Counted from the stretch's first letter, positions 1-12,486 are shown. The stretch: 64,000 nucleotides of DNA from Monodelphis domestica (GCF_027887165.1 NC_077234.1:189139319-189203318); one strand, 5' to 3'. The notes: generated by a model not told the origin, from the letters alone. Program-made: numbers and translations.

Positions 1-171
1 AGCCAAATTCAAGAACTATCAGACCAAAGAAAAGATATTACAGGCTGCCAAGAAGAAGTCATTCAGGTACCATGGAACCACAGTGAGGATAACACAGGAT
101 CTGACTGCATCTACACTGAAGGACTGAAAGGCATGGAATATGATATTCCAGAAAGCAAGAGAACTAGGTCT

Positions 172-986
172 TGTGACAAGGATATCATTTTAAAAGACTA
201 ATATATATTAATTTAAGGTCACCAAGGAATTCAGCTATGTAATTCCTAAATGAAAACTCAAGTCAGCAGTCAACCTTTTATGGAGTTTTATGGAGGGAGA
301 GAGGGAGAGAAGGGAATAGGGCTTAAATACCCCCTCTGTTTAGGCTGGGCCAAAGGCCCAAGCCCTTAGATAGCTGAGGCAAAGAAGAGAGATCAGTCCC
401 TATCACTCACGTGACCAAAATGGAGAAACAGTCTCAGGGGCCTCTACCTCCTCAGACCCCGCTATCTTTAAGGAAACCATCTAAGTTCCCTCCCCTCAGT
501 TCTCACATCTACCAATCACTGTCCATGTCTTCCCTGTGCCAATGGTGGCTCTAGCTTAACCCAGGACCGCCCAGAGGTCTGCCCCTTTGCACATGTCTGT
601 TGAAGGTCATATTCTCAAATAATTAAATCTTGATCCTTGCTGCAGCCCTTCCTAAATCCTTTTACTCTGAGTAGGGTAGAGATTGTAAGTTCCAAGACCT
701 GGTTCTGTCATTCCAAGTATCTCTATTGTATCAATTCTAAAATCAATCATGACTCAAAGAACTTCCTGTTCTATGCTTAAGCATAGGCCAAAGCCCTTTC
801 CATTGTTCAGCAAAAGGTTTCTGTCCTAAAGCAGTCCCAAGTAGGGAGGAGAAGGAACCTCCCATGCCAAGGGGGTTCACATTCCAATAGAGTTCCCACT
901 ATCAGTAGGAAATTCCCTCCAAGCATGAAACCTTCCAATGGTGAAATTTCCAACATTCACAAGTCTAAGAAATTTTAAGGTTTACA
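172..986 (-). mobile_element. Solo LTR, copy 1 (4-bp TSD GTCT), inside L1 ORF1
   Basis: This 815-bp element read on the minus strand begins TGTAAACCTTAAAATTTC and ends TTGTCACA. It is flanked by GTCT at 168-171 and 987-990, and L1 ORF1 continues on either side. TG..CA ends and a 4-bp duplication fit a class I (gammaretrovirus-like) LTR. No internal proviral sequence or coding region accompanies it. It lacks about 90 bp present in copy 2. Confidence 0.88.
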
Positions 987-1375
987 GTCTACCACCAATA
1001 ATAAACTACCCAGCAAAACTAACTATATTCTTATAGGGGAAAGAATGGCAATTTAACAAAATAGAAGAATTCCAAGCATTTGTAAAGAAAAGACCAGATC
1101 TGAACTGAAAATTTGATGTCCAAGCACAGAACTCAAGAGAATCATCAAAAGGTAATTAAAAAAGAGGGAAAAAAGAAAAACAAAACAAAACAACAACAAA
1201 AAACCAACCTTTTTTAAAAGAGATTCAATAAGTTAAAATGATATGTATCTCTTTTAAGAAAAGAGGTCATTGGTAAGTCTTAAAAACTTATTATAACCTA
1301 GGCAGTTATAAGAATTACACTTAGGGGGAACAGTGAAAAACTGTATAGGATGAAATAATAAAACATAAATAGGTG

Positions 1376-1460
1376 TACAGATATATGTATGTATAAGTGC
1401 ATATATGTGTGTGTGTATATATGTACATGTGTATACATGTATATATATATATATATATAT
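1376..1460. repeat. TA/TG microsatellite in the L1 inter-ORF region
   Basis: Alternating purine-pyrimidine sequence (tatgtatgtata, tgtgtgtgtatata, then pure TA). It generates a spurious open frame on the minus strand. Confidence 0.85.
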
Positions 1461-4400
1461 GCAACTAGAGCTAAAAAAAGAGGTTAATACTAAAAGAAAT
1501 GTGAAAAGAAACAAAAGGGGGTAAATTTATATGTCACAAAGAAGCTCATGGCGGGAGAGGTGAGAACATCAATACACTGGAAGGGTAAAGAGGTTGGAGA
1601 TAGGAAATGCTCAACTCTTATGTGCATTGAAATTGACCCAAAGAGGAAAGAACAATCCAATCCACTGGGGCAGAGAATAGACTCGTGCCCTATAGGGGAG
1701 TAGAAGGGTAACAAATGGACTGGTGGGGAGGGAAGCAATACAAGGGAGGGAGAGGGTGAGGGGGAAATTTTAGAAAGCCTACAGGGAAAATAAGGAAGGC
1801 AATAAGAAGGGAGGGGGGTAGAAAGGGAAGTAAAATAAGGGTGGGAACTAGGGTGACTGATTATAAAGAAACATTGATGTAGAAGGAAATAATGAAAGAA
1901 GAAAAGGCAGGACCAGGAGTAAAAATCAAAATGCTGGGAAATACACAGCTAGTAATCATAACTCTGAATGTGAATGGAATGAACTCACCCATAAAACGCA
2001 AGCAAATAACAGTGTATTAGGATTCAAAACCCTACCATATACTGTTTACAGGAAACACACAGGAGGAAGATAGATACGCATAGGGTGAAAGTAAGAGGAT
2101 GGAGCCAAATCTACTGGGCATCAACTGATAAAGAAGGCAGGAAGTCACAATCATGATATCTGACAAAGCCAAAGTAAAAATAAATCTAGTTAAAAGAAAT
2201 AGGGAAGGTAATTACATCCTGATAAAATGCAGTATAGACAATGAGGAAATATGTATGTACCAAATGGCATAGCATCCAAATTTCTAAAGGAGAAACTAGA
2301 GGAACAAAATGATGAAATACACAGAAAAACTATACTATTGGGAGACCTGAACCTTCCTCTATCTGAACTAGATAAATGAAACCTTAAAATAAATAAGAAA
2401 GAGGTAAGAGAAATGAATGAAATCTTAGAAAAATTAGAGTTAGTAGACATGTGGAGAAAAATAAATAGGGACAAAAAGGAATATACCTTCTTTTCAGTAG
2501 CATATGGTACATTCACAAAAATTGACCATGTATTAGGGAACAAAAACATTGCAAACGAGTGCAAAGGAGCAGAAATAATAAATGCCACCTTCTCAGATCA
2601 CAATGAAATGAAAAAATAATTAGTAAGAGTACATGGAGAGGTAAATCAAAAATTAATTGGAAATTAAACAATACGATTCTCCAAAACCAGTTAGTCAAAG
2701 AACAAATCATAGAAACAATTAATAATTTCCTTGAAGAAAATGACAATGATGAGACATCCTTTCAAAACCTATGGGATTAAGCCAAAGCAGTTCTCAGGGG
2801 AAAATTTATATCCTTGAGTTCATTTATTAACAAATTAGGGAGAGCAGAGGTCAATGAATTGGACATGCAAATGTTAAGAAACTAGAAAGTGAACAAATTA
2901 AAAATCCTCAGATGAAGACTAAATTAGAGATCCTGAAAATCAAAGGAGAAATTAATAAAACTGAAAGTCAAAGAACTATTGATTTAATAAATAAGACTAG
3001 AAGCTGGTACTTTGGAAAAACAAATAAAATAGACAAAGTACTGGTCAATCTAATTAAAAAAAGGAAAGAAGAAAACCAAATTGACAGTATCCAAGATGAA
3101 AAGGGAGACCTCACCTCTAATGAAGAGGAAATTAAGGAAATCATTAAAAATTATTATGCCCAATTATATGGCAAAAAATATGGCAATCTAGGTGATATGG
3201 ATGAATACTTACAAAAATATAAATTGCCTGGCCTGACAAAGGAAGAAATAGATTATCTAAACAACCCCATATCAGAAAAAGAAATTGAACAAGCCATCAA
3301 AGAATTCCCTAAGAAAGAATCCCCAGGTCCAGATAGATTCACAAATGAATTCTATCAAACATTCAAAGAACAACTAATCCCTATATTATACAAACTGACA
3401 GAATAAGCAAAGAAAGAGTTCTACCAAATTCCTTTTATGACACAAATATGGTACTGATCCCAAAACCAGGCAGGTCAAAAACAGAGAATATATAGACCAA
3501 TAGACAAAAGAATATAGACCAATCTTCCTTATGAATATAGATGCAAAAATCTTAAATAGGATACTAGCAAAAAGACTCCAACAAGTCATCACAAGGGTTA
3601 TTCACTATAACCAGGTAGGATTCATACCAGGAATGCAAAGATGGTTCAATATTAGGAAAACCAAAGACAAAAACCACATGTTTATCTCAGTAGATGCAAA
3701 AAAAGCCTTTGATAAAATACAAAACCTATTCCTACTGAAAACACTAGAAAGTATAGGAATAGAAGGGCCTTTCCTAAAAATAATAAACAGTATATATCTA
3801 AAACCATCAGCAAACATCATCTGCAAGAAGCCTTCCTAATAAGATCAGGAGTGAAACAAAGATGTCTATTATCACCTCTATTATTTAACATTCTACTAGA
3901 AATACTAGCTGTAGCAATTAGAGAAGAAAAAGAAATTGAAGGCATTAAAATAGGCAAGGAGGAGACCAAGTTATCACTCTTTGTGGATGATATGATGGTC
4001 TACTTAAAGAATCCTAGAGAATCAACCAAAAAGCTAATCAAAATAATCAACAACTTTAGTAAAGTTGCAGGATACAAAATAAACCCGCATAAGTCATCAG
4101 CATTTCTATATATCTCCATCCCATTTCAGCAGCAAGAATTAGAAAGAGAAATTCCATTTAAAATCACCCTAGACAATATAAAATACTTAGGAATCTATCT
4201 GCCAAGACAAACACAGGAACTATATGAACACAACTACAAAAACCTTTTCACACAATTAAAACTAGATCTAAACAATTGGAAAAACATTGCTCATGAGTAG
4301 GACAAGCTAACCAAAAAAACTTTTTTACTAAATTAGAAAAAATCATAACAAAGTTCATTTGGAAGAACAAAAGATCAAGGATATCCAGGGAAATCATGAA

Positions 4401-5838
4401 AAAAAAAATGCAAAGGAAGGAGGACTTGCACTCCCAGATCTCAAACTATACTATAAAGCAGTGGACATCAAAACAATTTGGTACTGGCTAAGAGACAGAA
4501 AGGAGGATCAGTAAATAGACTTGGAGTAAATGACCTCAGCAAGACAGTCTATGATAAGCCCGAAAATCCCAGTTTTGGGGACCAAAACTCAGTATTTGAT
4601 AAAAACTTCTGGGAAAAATGGAAAACAGTATGGGGGAGATTAGGTTTGGATCAACATCTCACACCCTACACTAAGATAAACTCAAAATGGGTGAAAGACT
4701 TGAACATAAAGGAAACTATAAGCAAATTAGGTGAACACACAATAGTATACTTGTCAGATTTTGGGGAAAGACTTTAAAACCAAGCAAGAGCTAGAAAAAA
4801 ATCACAAAATGTAAAAGCAATAATTTTGATTACATCAAATTAAAAAGGTTTTGCACAAACAAAACTAATGCATGCAAAATCAGAAAGGAAGCAACAAATT
4901 GGGAAACAATCTTCATTACAAAAACCTCTGACAGATATAGTTACTCATATTTATAAAGAGCTAAACCAATTGTACAAAAAATCAAGCCATTCTCCAATTG
5001 ATAAATGGGCAAGGGACATGAATGGGTAATTTTCATCCAAAGAAATCTAAACTATTAATAAGCACATGAAAAAGTGTTCTAAATCTCTTATCACTAGAGA
5101 AATGCAAATCAAAACAACTGTGAGGTATCACCTCACACCTAGCAGATTGGCTAACATGACAGCAGAGGGAAGTAATGAATGCTGGAGGGAATGTGGCAAA
5201 GTTGGGACATTACTGCATTGCTGGTAGAGTTGTGAATTAATCCAACCATTCTGGAGGGCAACTTGGAACTATGCCCAAAGGGCAATAAAAGACTGTCTGC
5301 CCTTTGACCCAGTCACAGCACTGCTGGGTTTGTACCCCAAAGAAACAATAAGGAAAAAGACATGTACAAAAATATTCACAGCTGCACTCTTTGTGGTGGC
5401 AAAAAAATTGGAAAATGAGGGGATGTCCTTCAATTGGGGAATGGTTGGACAAATTGTGGTATATGTTGGTGATGGAATACTATTGTGCTCAAAGGAATAA
5501 TAAAGTAGAGGAATTCCAAGGGAACTGGAACAACCTCCAGGAATTGATGCAGAGTGAGAGTAGCAGAACCATGAGAACATTCATTGTACACAGAAACTGA
5601 TACACTGTGGTACAATCAAATGTAATGGACTTCTTCATGAGTGGCAATGCAACGATCCTGAAAAATTTGGAGGAATCTACGAGAAAAACCGCTATCCACA
5701 TTCAGAGGAAAAACTGTGGGAGTAAAAACACAGAAGAAAAACAACTGCTTGAATACAGGGGTCAAAGGGATATGGTTGGGGATGTAGACTCTAAATAAAC
5801 ATCCTAGTGCAAACAACAACATTGAAATAGGTTAATAC

Positions 5839-6767
5839 TGTAAACCTTAAAATTTCTTAGACTTATAAATGTTGGAAATTTCACCATTGGGAAATTTCAT
5901 ACTTGGAAAATTTCTTACTGATAATGTATTGGAATGTGAACCCCATTGGCATGGGAGGTTCCTTCTCCTCCCTTCTTAAGATTACTTTAGGACAAAAACC
6001 TTTTGCTGAACAATGGAAAGGGCTTTGACCTATGCTTAAGCACAGAACAGGAATTTCTTTGAGTCATGATTGATTTTAGAATTGATACAATAGAGATACT
6101 TGGAATGACAGAACCAGGTCTTGGAACTTACAATCTCTACCCTACTCAGAGTAAAAGGATTTAGGAAGGGCTGCAGCAAGGATCAAGATTTAATTATTTG
6201 AGAATATGACCTCCAACAGACATGTGCAAAGCCCAGACCTCTGGGCGGTCCTGGGTTAAGCTAGAGCCACCATTGGCACAGGGAAAATGATGGACAGTGA
6301 TTGGTAGATGTGAGAACTGGGGGGAGGGAACTTGGATGGTTTTCTTAAAGAGAGAGGGGTCTGAGGACTGGGGGGTGGTTGGAGAGTTTTGGCTCTGAGT
6401 GGTTGGAGAGGTGCTCTGAGAAGCTTGCTCTGAAGGAAGCTGAAGGTGGGGGCCTCTGAGACTGTTTCTCCATTTTGGTCACGTGAGTAATAGGGACTGA
6501 TCTCTTTTCTTTGCCCCAGCTATCTAAGGGCTTGGGGCCTTTTGGCCCAGCCTAAACAGAAGGGGTATTTAAGCCCTATTCCCTTCTCTCCCCTTTCTCT
6601 CTCCCTCTCTCTCTCTATCTCTAATTCCTTTCTTCCTCCTGTCTGTAATTAAACTCTATAAAAGGTTGGCGGCTGACTTGAGTTTTCATTTAGGAATTAC
6701 ATAGCTGAATTCCTTGGCGACCTTAAATTAATATATATCAGTCTTTTAAAGTGATTTCCTTGTCACA
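5839..6767 (+). mobile_element. Solo LTR, copy 2 (4-bp TSD ATAC), inside L1 3' UTR
   Basis: This 929-bp element is the same family as copy 1 but in plus orientation: TGTAAACCTTAAAATTTC at the left, TTGTCACA at the right, flanked by ATAC at 5835-5838 and 6768-6771. A pyrimidine-rich stretch (6577-6625) and an AATTAAA signal (about 6648) look like the R/U5 side. Compared with the L1 end at 15836-15979, the L1 3' UTR is simply interrupted here. No viral genes are present. Confidence 0.88.
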
Positions 6768-6799
6768 ATACCCAATGAAATTTTGTTGGCTACGGGAAC

Positions 6800-6837
6800 G
6801 GGGGGGGGGGGGGGGGGGGGGGGGGGGAGGGAGATGG
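6800..6837 (+). repeat. Poly(G) run of 38 bases
   Basis: This is an uninterrupted G run in the 3' UTR of the L1. The related L1 end near 15925 has only short G clusters, so the run expanded in this copy. It reads as poly(C) in CCDC138 pre-mRNA. Confidence 0.9.
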
Positions 6838-7524
6838 AAATGAAGTGATTATTGTAACCAAAAAAATTTAAATAAAAAAAATAAGACCTCATGAACTAAT
6901 ATAAAACTGGAAGGAAAATGTATCTGACCTATATAAAACCAATCTAGAAAATGAATATATAAAAAATGTACTAGTTCTTTACTATCTCTAATTTTATACA
7001 AATTCTACTAGACCCCTCTATAACATCCTTGACAAACTTTCATCAAGCTTTACTTGAATGTAAAGCTTTGAATGTAGGCTTTGAATGATAAGTTTAAACA
7101 ATTCTATTAAAAGGGTGTGCAAATGGATTTCTTTATAAAATCATTTAGGAGATATCTTAATATCTCAATATATTAAACAGGAATGAGGTTATCTGCAAAA
7201 TGGACAGAAATGCAATGTTGCCACTCAAATATTAAATAACCTACCTAAAAGTAGTAAAGTTTCTAGGTCCCAAGATCAATAGCCTTTAAATAATGACAGA
7301 AATGTAAATCCTTCTCAGCCAGCTAATTCTGGCAAAAAAACAAAATTATTCTCTGAAAAAAACAAATCATTCACGTTTATATAAAGCTAAACCCACATTA
7401 CCAAGTACCAACTATCAACAAGCAGACCAGAAAAGAAAAAGAAAATTGCATAGACTAAACAAATCATGAAGTGATTTCTTCACTGCAATATTTAACTGCC
7501 CAATTCAGTGTACAAAACAGAATA

Positions 7525-7835
7525 TAATAAATAAATAGGGATAAAAAGGAAAATCCCTTCTTTTCAGCAGCACATGGCACATATACAAACACTGACCGTG
7601 TACTAGGGCATAAAAACATTGCAAACAAATGTAGGAAAGCATAAATAATAAATGCAATTTTTCAGACCATAATGCAATAAAAATCATAATCAATAAAGGC
7701 TTATGGAAAGGCAAATTTAAAATTAATTGGAAACTAAATAATATAATTCTTCAAAACTGGTGGTCAAAGAACAAATCAAAGAAACAATTACTGATTTCAT
7801 TGAAGAGAACGACAATGAGGAAACAACTTATCTCT
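7525..7835 (+). mobile_element. L1 ORF2 fragment (endonuclease region)
   Basis: This stretch parallels 2460-2760 of the large L1 almost base for base (aaataaatagggataaaaag; accgtgtactagggcataaa), then stops. It is truncated at both ends and has no intact frame. The flanks 6882-7524 and 7836-8252 are AT-rich with nothing recognisable. Confidence 0.85.
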
Positions 7836-8252
7836 AACTAAAGGCAATATTTACCACTTCATCTGTCTTTGTTAGTTTCCATTTTCTGGTAGCCATAAAC
7901 ATTTTTATACAATATACTGGACAAGAGTGATAATGGGTATGTTTAAGTTGAAAATGAAAAAACTAAAACAGCTGGGCTTTTAAGTAAAGAACTTATCTAA
8001 AGTTCAAGGTATTAACAACGATAATTCATCTGTCTCAACACCAAAAATTACTTATTAAGCATTCTTATCCACATATATGCCATTACAGGTTCTAAACAAT
8101 TCAAGTAAAGACTATTTAACTGAATATATAAAATGTTTTATGTCATGCAAATATTCACAGAAAAAGCCAACTAGATATTCAAAGTACATGAAAAATGAAA
8201 TCTATTAGATGGAGGATGTCTGTGCTACTCTAAATATTCTAAAAGATAATTG

Positions 8253-8744
8253 TGGGGCAGCTAGATGGCTTAGTGAATTAAGAGCCAGGCCTGGAGGCAT
8301 AAGGGCCTGGGTTCAAATCTGGTCTAAGATGCTTCCTAGTTATGTGACTCTGAGCAAGTCATTTAACTCCAATTTCCCAGCCCTGTGATGGTGAACCTAT
8401 GACAAACATGACAGAAGGAGCACTCAGAGTCCTCTCTGTGAGCATGGGAGCCATTGCCCTCACCCCAACTCAGAGTTTGCCAGAGTTCATTACTAGAAAG
8501 CCAGAGGGACACAGGGCCAGGCAACTCAACACCCCTCTCCCCAGCAGCCCAATAGGAACGCCTCCTCCCTCCCCTGTCTGGGATAAGGCACTGGGAGCTC
8601 CCATGTGGCTTGAGGTTGCAGTTTTGGTACTCAGACTTGAAAAGGTTCACCATCACTGGCCTAGCCCTTACCACTCTCTTCTGCTTTTGAACTGATACTT
8701 AAGTATCATTTCTAAGACAAAAAGCAAGGGTTAAAAAAAAAAAA
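8253..8744 (+). mobile_element. Marsupial CORE-SINE interrupted by a hAT-like MITE
   Basis: The SINE head (tggggcagctagatggctta, then gttcaaatctggtctaagat and gagcaagtcatttaactcc) runs to 8392. It resumes after the inserted element with gcctagcccttaccactc and ends in aagcaagggtt plus poly(A). Confidence 0.9.
8393..8658. mobile_element. hAT-like non-autonomous element (MITE), copy 1
   Basis: The terminal inverted repeats are cTGTGATGGTGAACCT at the left and AGGTTCACCATCACTG at the right. The flanks tcccagcc / gcctagcc form an imperfect 8-bp duplication, typical of hAT transposons. There is no transposase; the open frames inside (8399-8695 and its complement) are by-products. Confidence 0.85.
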
Positions 8745-8848
8745 AGACAATTGTCAAGGTACTGAGCCAGAGTGGATGTGTTCTTTGATTTCACAACTAC
8801 CACTTCCATATCCTTACATACTATAAGTTAAAAAGGGTGGTCGCCAAT

Positions 8849-9331
8849 TGGAATAATTATAATTAAAATTATGAGGCTGTTAGTAGTTTTAACAATTTAG
8901 TTTAATCAAAATAGAGATAGTAAAACGAGGGAAATGTAGGAAGAAGGTAGAGAATTTCCTAGCCTACCGCCCTAGAGTCTGCTCCAATAAAATCCAACTG
9001 ACCACCAACATAAACCTCAATCCAAGAGTCTCTTCAGCACGAGCCACCATTGCAGGAGTGAGTCCCAGAGAGCAAGTGCGAATCAGAATGCCCGACTTCG
9101 TGTTAGGTCTCACTTATAAACATTTTTCTCCACACACTAGTTTTCCCACATCACACCTCAGGAACCAATCATAGTTCCTTAATTTGTCTGGCACTGCCCA
9201 GGGGGCAATGCTTGTGGGATCGATTTCCTATCTCTGAGTATGTGAAAGTTCTTTCTATCAATCACAAAGGATCTTTAAGTTCCTGACTGATTAAGTTAAA
9301 AAAAAAAGGGAGTGTTAATTCCCTTTTTACA
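8849..9331 (-). mobile_element. LTR-like sequence (second, unrelated family), no clear TSD
   Basis: On the minus strand it begins TGTAAAAAGGGAATTAACAC, carries CCAATCA and TTTATAAGTG promoter-like motifs, a GATTAAA signal, and ends near ATTATTCCA followed by ATTGGCGACCAC. The layout is that of an LTR, but matching target duplications were not found, so the ends are tentative. Confidence 0.45.
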
Positions 9332-9549
9332 ATAAACAGGTTCCTAACTTAGCATAATTTAGCATTTCTTTCTATTATTTTGATAAAACTCAATGTAATG
9401 GGTTTCCCTCATAATTGAATATATTTTATTGTATGCATTTAAAACATTATTCTGAGAAGAGATTTCTTCCAGCTATCAAAGGAATCCATGGCACCAAAAA
9501 GGTTAGTAACCTCTGCTCTATAGAAGTAAGCAACTTTTCCTTTGAGGTT

Positions 9550-11000
9550 TAAGCCTATATCATCTTATCCAGATCCTCCCCTACCAGCTTCTGGTCTTTC
9601 TCCCTCCTTTTCCCAAAAATAGAGTAGTAGTCTTAATAATACTCCTCTGCTCTTGCCCCTCCCCCATCATCCTTGATGACCTCCACATTCACAATGCTAT
9701 TCTTTTTCAGACACCTTTATTTCCTACTTCATCAACCTCAGTTTTCATGGCTTCTATATCTGCTCTATCTTGGCCACCCACAGAGATGGGTCAACCTAAT
9801 CAACAAAAAAAATTGCATCTTCACAAAACTGATGTCTGCATTCCTTTCCTTTTACTTCTTACTCTGCTAACTCCTCCTAATTTATTGTTTGCCTCACTAT
9901 AGTTTTCAGTCCCTAATCCTCCTTCTTCATAGCCCTTTACTGAACAAAATCTCCCTTTTAAGTCTTAAACTTCCAATTAAAGAATTGAATCAAATCTTTA
10001 ATCTTAGGTCCCTTTGAATCTGTTTTGTCTTCTCCATTTCAGTTCAAAATGTGCAGCAGTGGCACAAAATGTTTTCATCTGGCTACAATACAAATTTACA
10101 TTATGTAGCATCAACTAGTCTCTCAGTCTTAACTAGAAATAAATATATTATTTTCAGATTGACAATCATGCCCCTCAATAGTAGCTGTTCTGAAGTTCCT
10201 CTCCCAGCCTTCCTTTTTCATGGTAGTTGATTTCTTCTGAGCTTAGTATCTCAGTCATCCATTGTGAACACCTTCATCTCTTTTTTCTGTACCTCAAACT
10301 TCATCCTACATCTGTGCTCTCTCCCATCAGTCATCTCTCTAAAGAAGAGATGGTCATCTTCTAGTTACAGCTTACTCATTTCTACTAGAAACCTGGATCC
10401 CATTCCCTCCCATTTGCTTTTGAAATCTGACCCAGCTTTTCTTCACTTTCTCTTTTAAAATCTCTTCCTACCTCCCAGGTTTCTTAACACAAACATGTCT
10501 GTCTTATCTATCCTAAAAAAAAAAAAGTCTTCACTTGACTAGTCTACTCCATAAAACTACTTTTATATATCCTCCAGCTTTCACTGCTAACCAAGAATGG
10601 TCTAAGAATATAAACCTGCCGTCACTTGCTCAGCAAACAATCACTTTTCAACCCCTGTGCAATATGGTTTCTGGCTCTCCTAAAACCATACTATCAAAGG
10701 TTAAAATTGATCATTTGAGAGATAAATTCAATAACCTTTTCTCAGTCTCAGAGAAGTATTTCCTTGACATTTCTAAGCTTTTGACAGTGATGACTACCTC
10801 TCTTCCTGGTTACTATTTTCTCCTTTTGACTTCCCTAACATAGTATGTATTTAGGCTCTATCTAAAATCACTTTTTTTCACATTCTCTCTTTATCTGTGA
10901 GCTCATCATGTCCTAATGGTTTAAAATAAATTATTATCCCTATTCAAGTCATTATAAAATCCACATATGCAGCCATAATTTCTCTTTTGAACTCTAGTAC
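9550..11000 (+). mobile_element. L2-type LINE, internal (ORF2) region, decayed
   Basis: Pyrimidine-rich sequence with L2 ORF2-like phrases (catccttgatgacctccaca; gagctcatcatgtcctaatg). Frames are short and broken. Family assignment is from recall of L2 consensus wording. Confidence 0.55.
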
Positions 11001-11754
11001 TAATTAATAATTAATGGTCATCATCTTCACCAGTCTTTCAGTATTTCAAAGTGAAGATGTCCAACATAGATCATCACCTTCCTCTATAAATCTTCCTCTA
11101 TTTCCATTGAAAATATCACTATATTTACAGTAGCTGCACAACTTCAGACTCGTCTCTGGCACTTCCAAAAACAGGAAATATACAGGACAAAAGAAGGCCA
11201 GAGGAGATAGTTCAGTCACGTAAGGGCAGAGATATGGGAATTTTTGTAGGCAGTAAAGAAATTTTTCTTTAAAGGAAAGAAAGGAAATTATTGAGAAAGT
11301 AGGAATGATAAAAGAGGTACTTTTCTGGAGAAGACACAATGGAATAGTATCATAGACATATATGAAAGCAATAAAGATCATCTCTTTGTGTGAGATGGAG
11401 GAGGAGACAGCAGGGGAAACCATTTGAATTATGTGAGATGAGGAAGTGAATGGCTTCAATTTTCTTGGTGAAATATGAGTCAAAATCCTTAGCAAAGAGT
11501 GAGGAAGAGGGAGTGCACCATAGGAGACTTGAGAAGGAATAAAAACATTTGGAATACTTGATGAGGGAGATATAAAAGAAATGCATTGCTTCACTGAGAA
11601 TCCAGTTGAGATAATATAAATTAATCAACTGGTCAGCATGATTTAGTGATTTTTTTCCTGGCTTCATTCAGCAACTCTATGCCAACTGAAACTTCCTCTG
11701 AATATAGAAATCTTCTAAATTTGAAATTACATTGTTTGCCTTTGAGAAATTAGC
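11001..11754. other. Unassigned intron 13 sequence
   Basis: Minus-strand open frames here (up to 182 codons, 11046-11594) have no recognisable protein signature, and the base composition is like surrounding intron. Possibly an old, unnamed interspersed repeat. Confidence 0.3.
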
Positions 11755-12035
11755 CCTTATCGGTCTAGATGAGGACTGACTTCTACATCTCTGAATCTTT
11801 ATCTTCCCTCAAGGCTCCATTCAAATGTCCATTCCTCTCTGGTCTCTTATCTTCCTAATTATCAGTACTCTTTCTTTCCTAAAATATCCTCACATTTACC
11901 CACCATGTATGTTGTATCTTTTAGTAGAAATGTAAGCTTCTTTAAGGTAGAGAATATTTTATTTTTATCTTTGCATCTCTAGCACCGAGCATAGCTCTTT
12001 ACACATAGTAGGCAATTAGTTGAAATTAGCAAATA
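11755..12035 (+). mobile_element. L2-type LINE 3' end
   Basis: It ends with the usual tail wording: agaaatgtaagcttctttaa, tctttgcatctctagcaccg, acacatagtaggcaattagt. Confidence 0.7.
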
Positions 12036-12486
12036 AAAAGATGACAAAATCTAATGTTGATATAGCTGTGAAAAAAGCAGGCATGTTATTACACTGACAG
12101 TGGAGCTGGGAATTGGCCCAAACTTTTGGGAAACAATATGTAATTATCCAATAAGGTCAAAAAAGAAATAGGAAACACAGACAATCCAGATATGACTAAG
12201 TTAAAGACAATGACAATGGGTATCACTAGGGATAATAAAAATACAAACATGTACAACCAATTATAATCTCTGATTTCTTGTTCAATTCAGCTTGCCTGCT
12301 TATTTTGTTCTTTTCATATTAAATTGTAAATGAAAAGTCAAATTAAAATTTTACTATTGTTATAAAAATACATTTGTACTGAATTGAAATGAACTATTGG
12401 TCCATGATTCCATAGGTAGCCTCTTAGAGGAAAAGAAAAACATTATTTTTACTTTTTTTCTAAGGATATGCAATTTTAAAACTTAC

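Larger units (their letters stand above)
1..6881 (+). mobile_element. L1 (LINE-1), 5'-incomplete in window, decayed, with two solo LTRs inserted
   Basis: The window opens inside ORF1: AKFKNYQTKEKILQAAKKKS is the L1 ORF1p C-terminal region, split by an LTR and resuming as LTIF-like/EWQFNKIEEFQAFVKKRP. A spacer with a TA/TG microsatellite follows. ORF2 starts near 1931 (MLGNTQLVIITLNVNGMNS). Endonuclease, reverse-transcriptase and C-terminal pieces are readable at 2413-2619, 2912-3406, 3531-3839, 3851-4300 and 4478-4777, separated by frameshifts and stops. The reverse-transcriptase FADD box is FVDD ([12 protein letters not shown]). The 3' UTR is interrupted at 5838 and resumes at 6768 with acccaatgaa, a G run and an A-rich end. 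It lies in intron 13 of CCDC138, antisense to that gene, and is dead as an autonomous element. Confidence 0.93.

Noticed and set aside
1254..1514. Minus-strand 86-codon frame rich in Tyr, Ile and Thr
   Set aside because: It is a translation of the TA/TG microsatellite between the L1 ORFs.
5237..5822. Several minus-strand open frames
   Set aside because: They are antisense to the L1 3' region; the same frames recur at 15530-15802 in another L1 end.
172..6767. The two LTRs as the ends of one provirus
   Set aside because: They are in opposite orientation, have different target duplications, and the sequence between them is L1, not retroviral.
6788..6806. TGGCTACGGGAACGGGG as a retroviral primer-binding site after the LTR
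   Set aside because: The same stretch aligns with the intact L1 3' UTR near 15895-15925 (acacccagtgaaactgtgct and following), so it is L1 sequence beyond the LTR's target duplication.
11046..11667. Minus-strand open frames of 182 and 105 codons
   Set aside because: No protein signature, no splice or promoter context, composition like surrounding intron.
1..12486. CCDC138 exons 14-15
   Set aside because: I looked on the minus strand for the human C-terminal motifs (such as PFLEACSN and LFELFTIHLM) and found nothing similar; they should lie left of the window.
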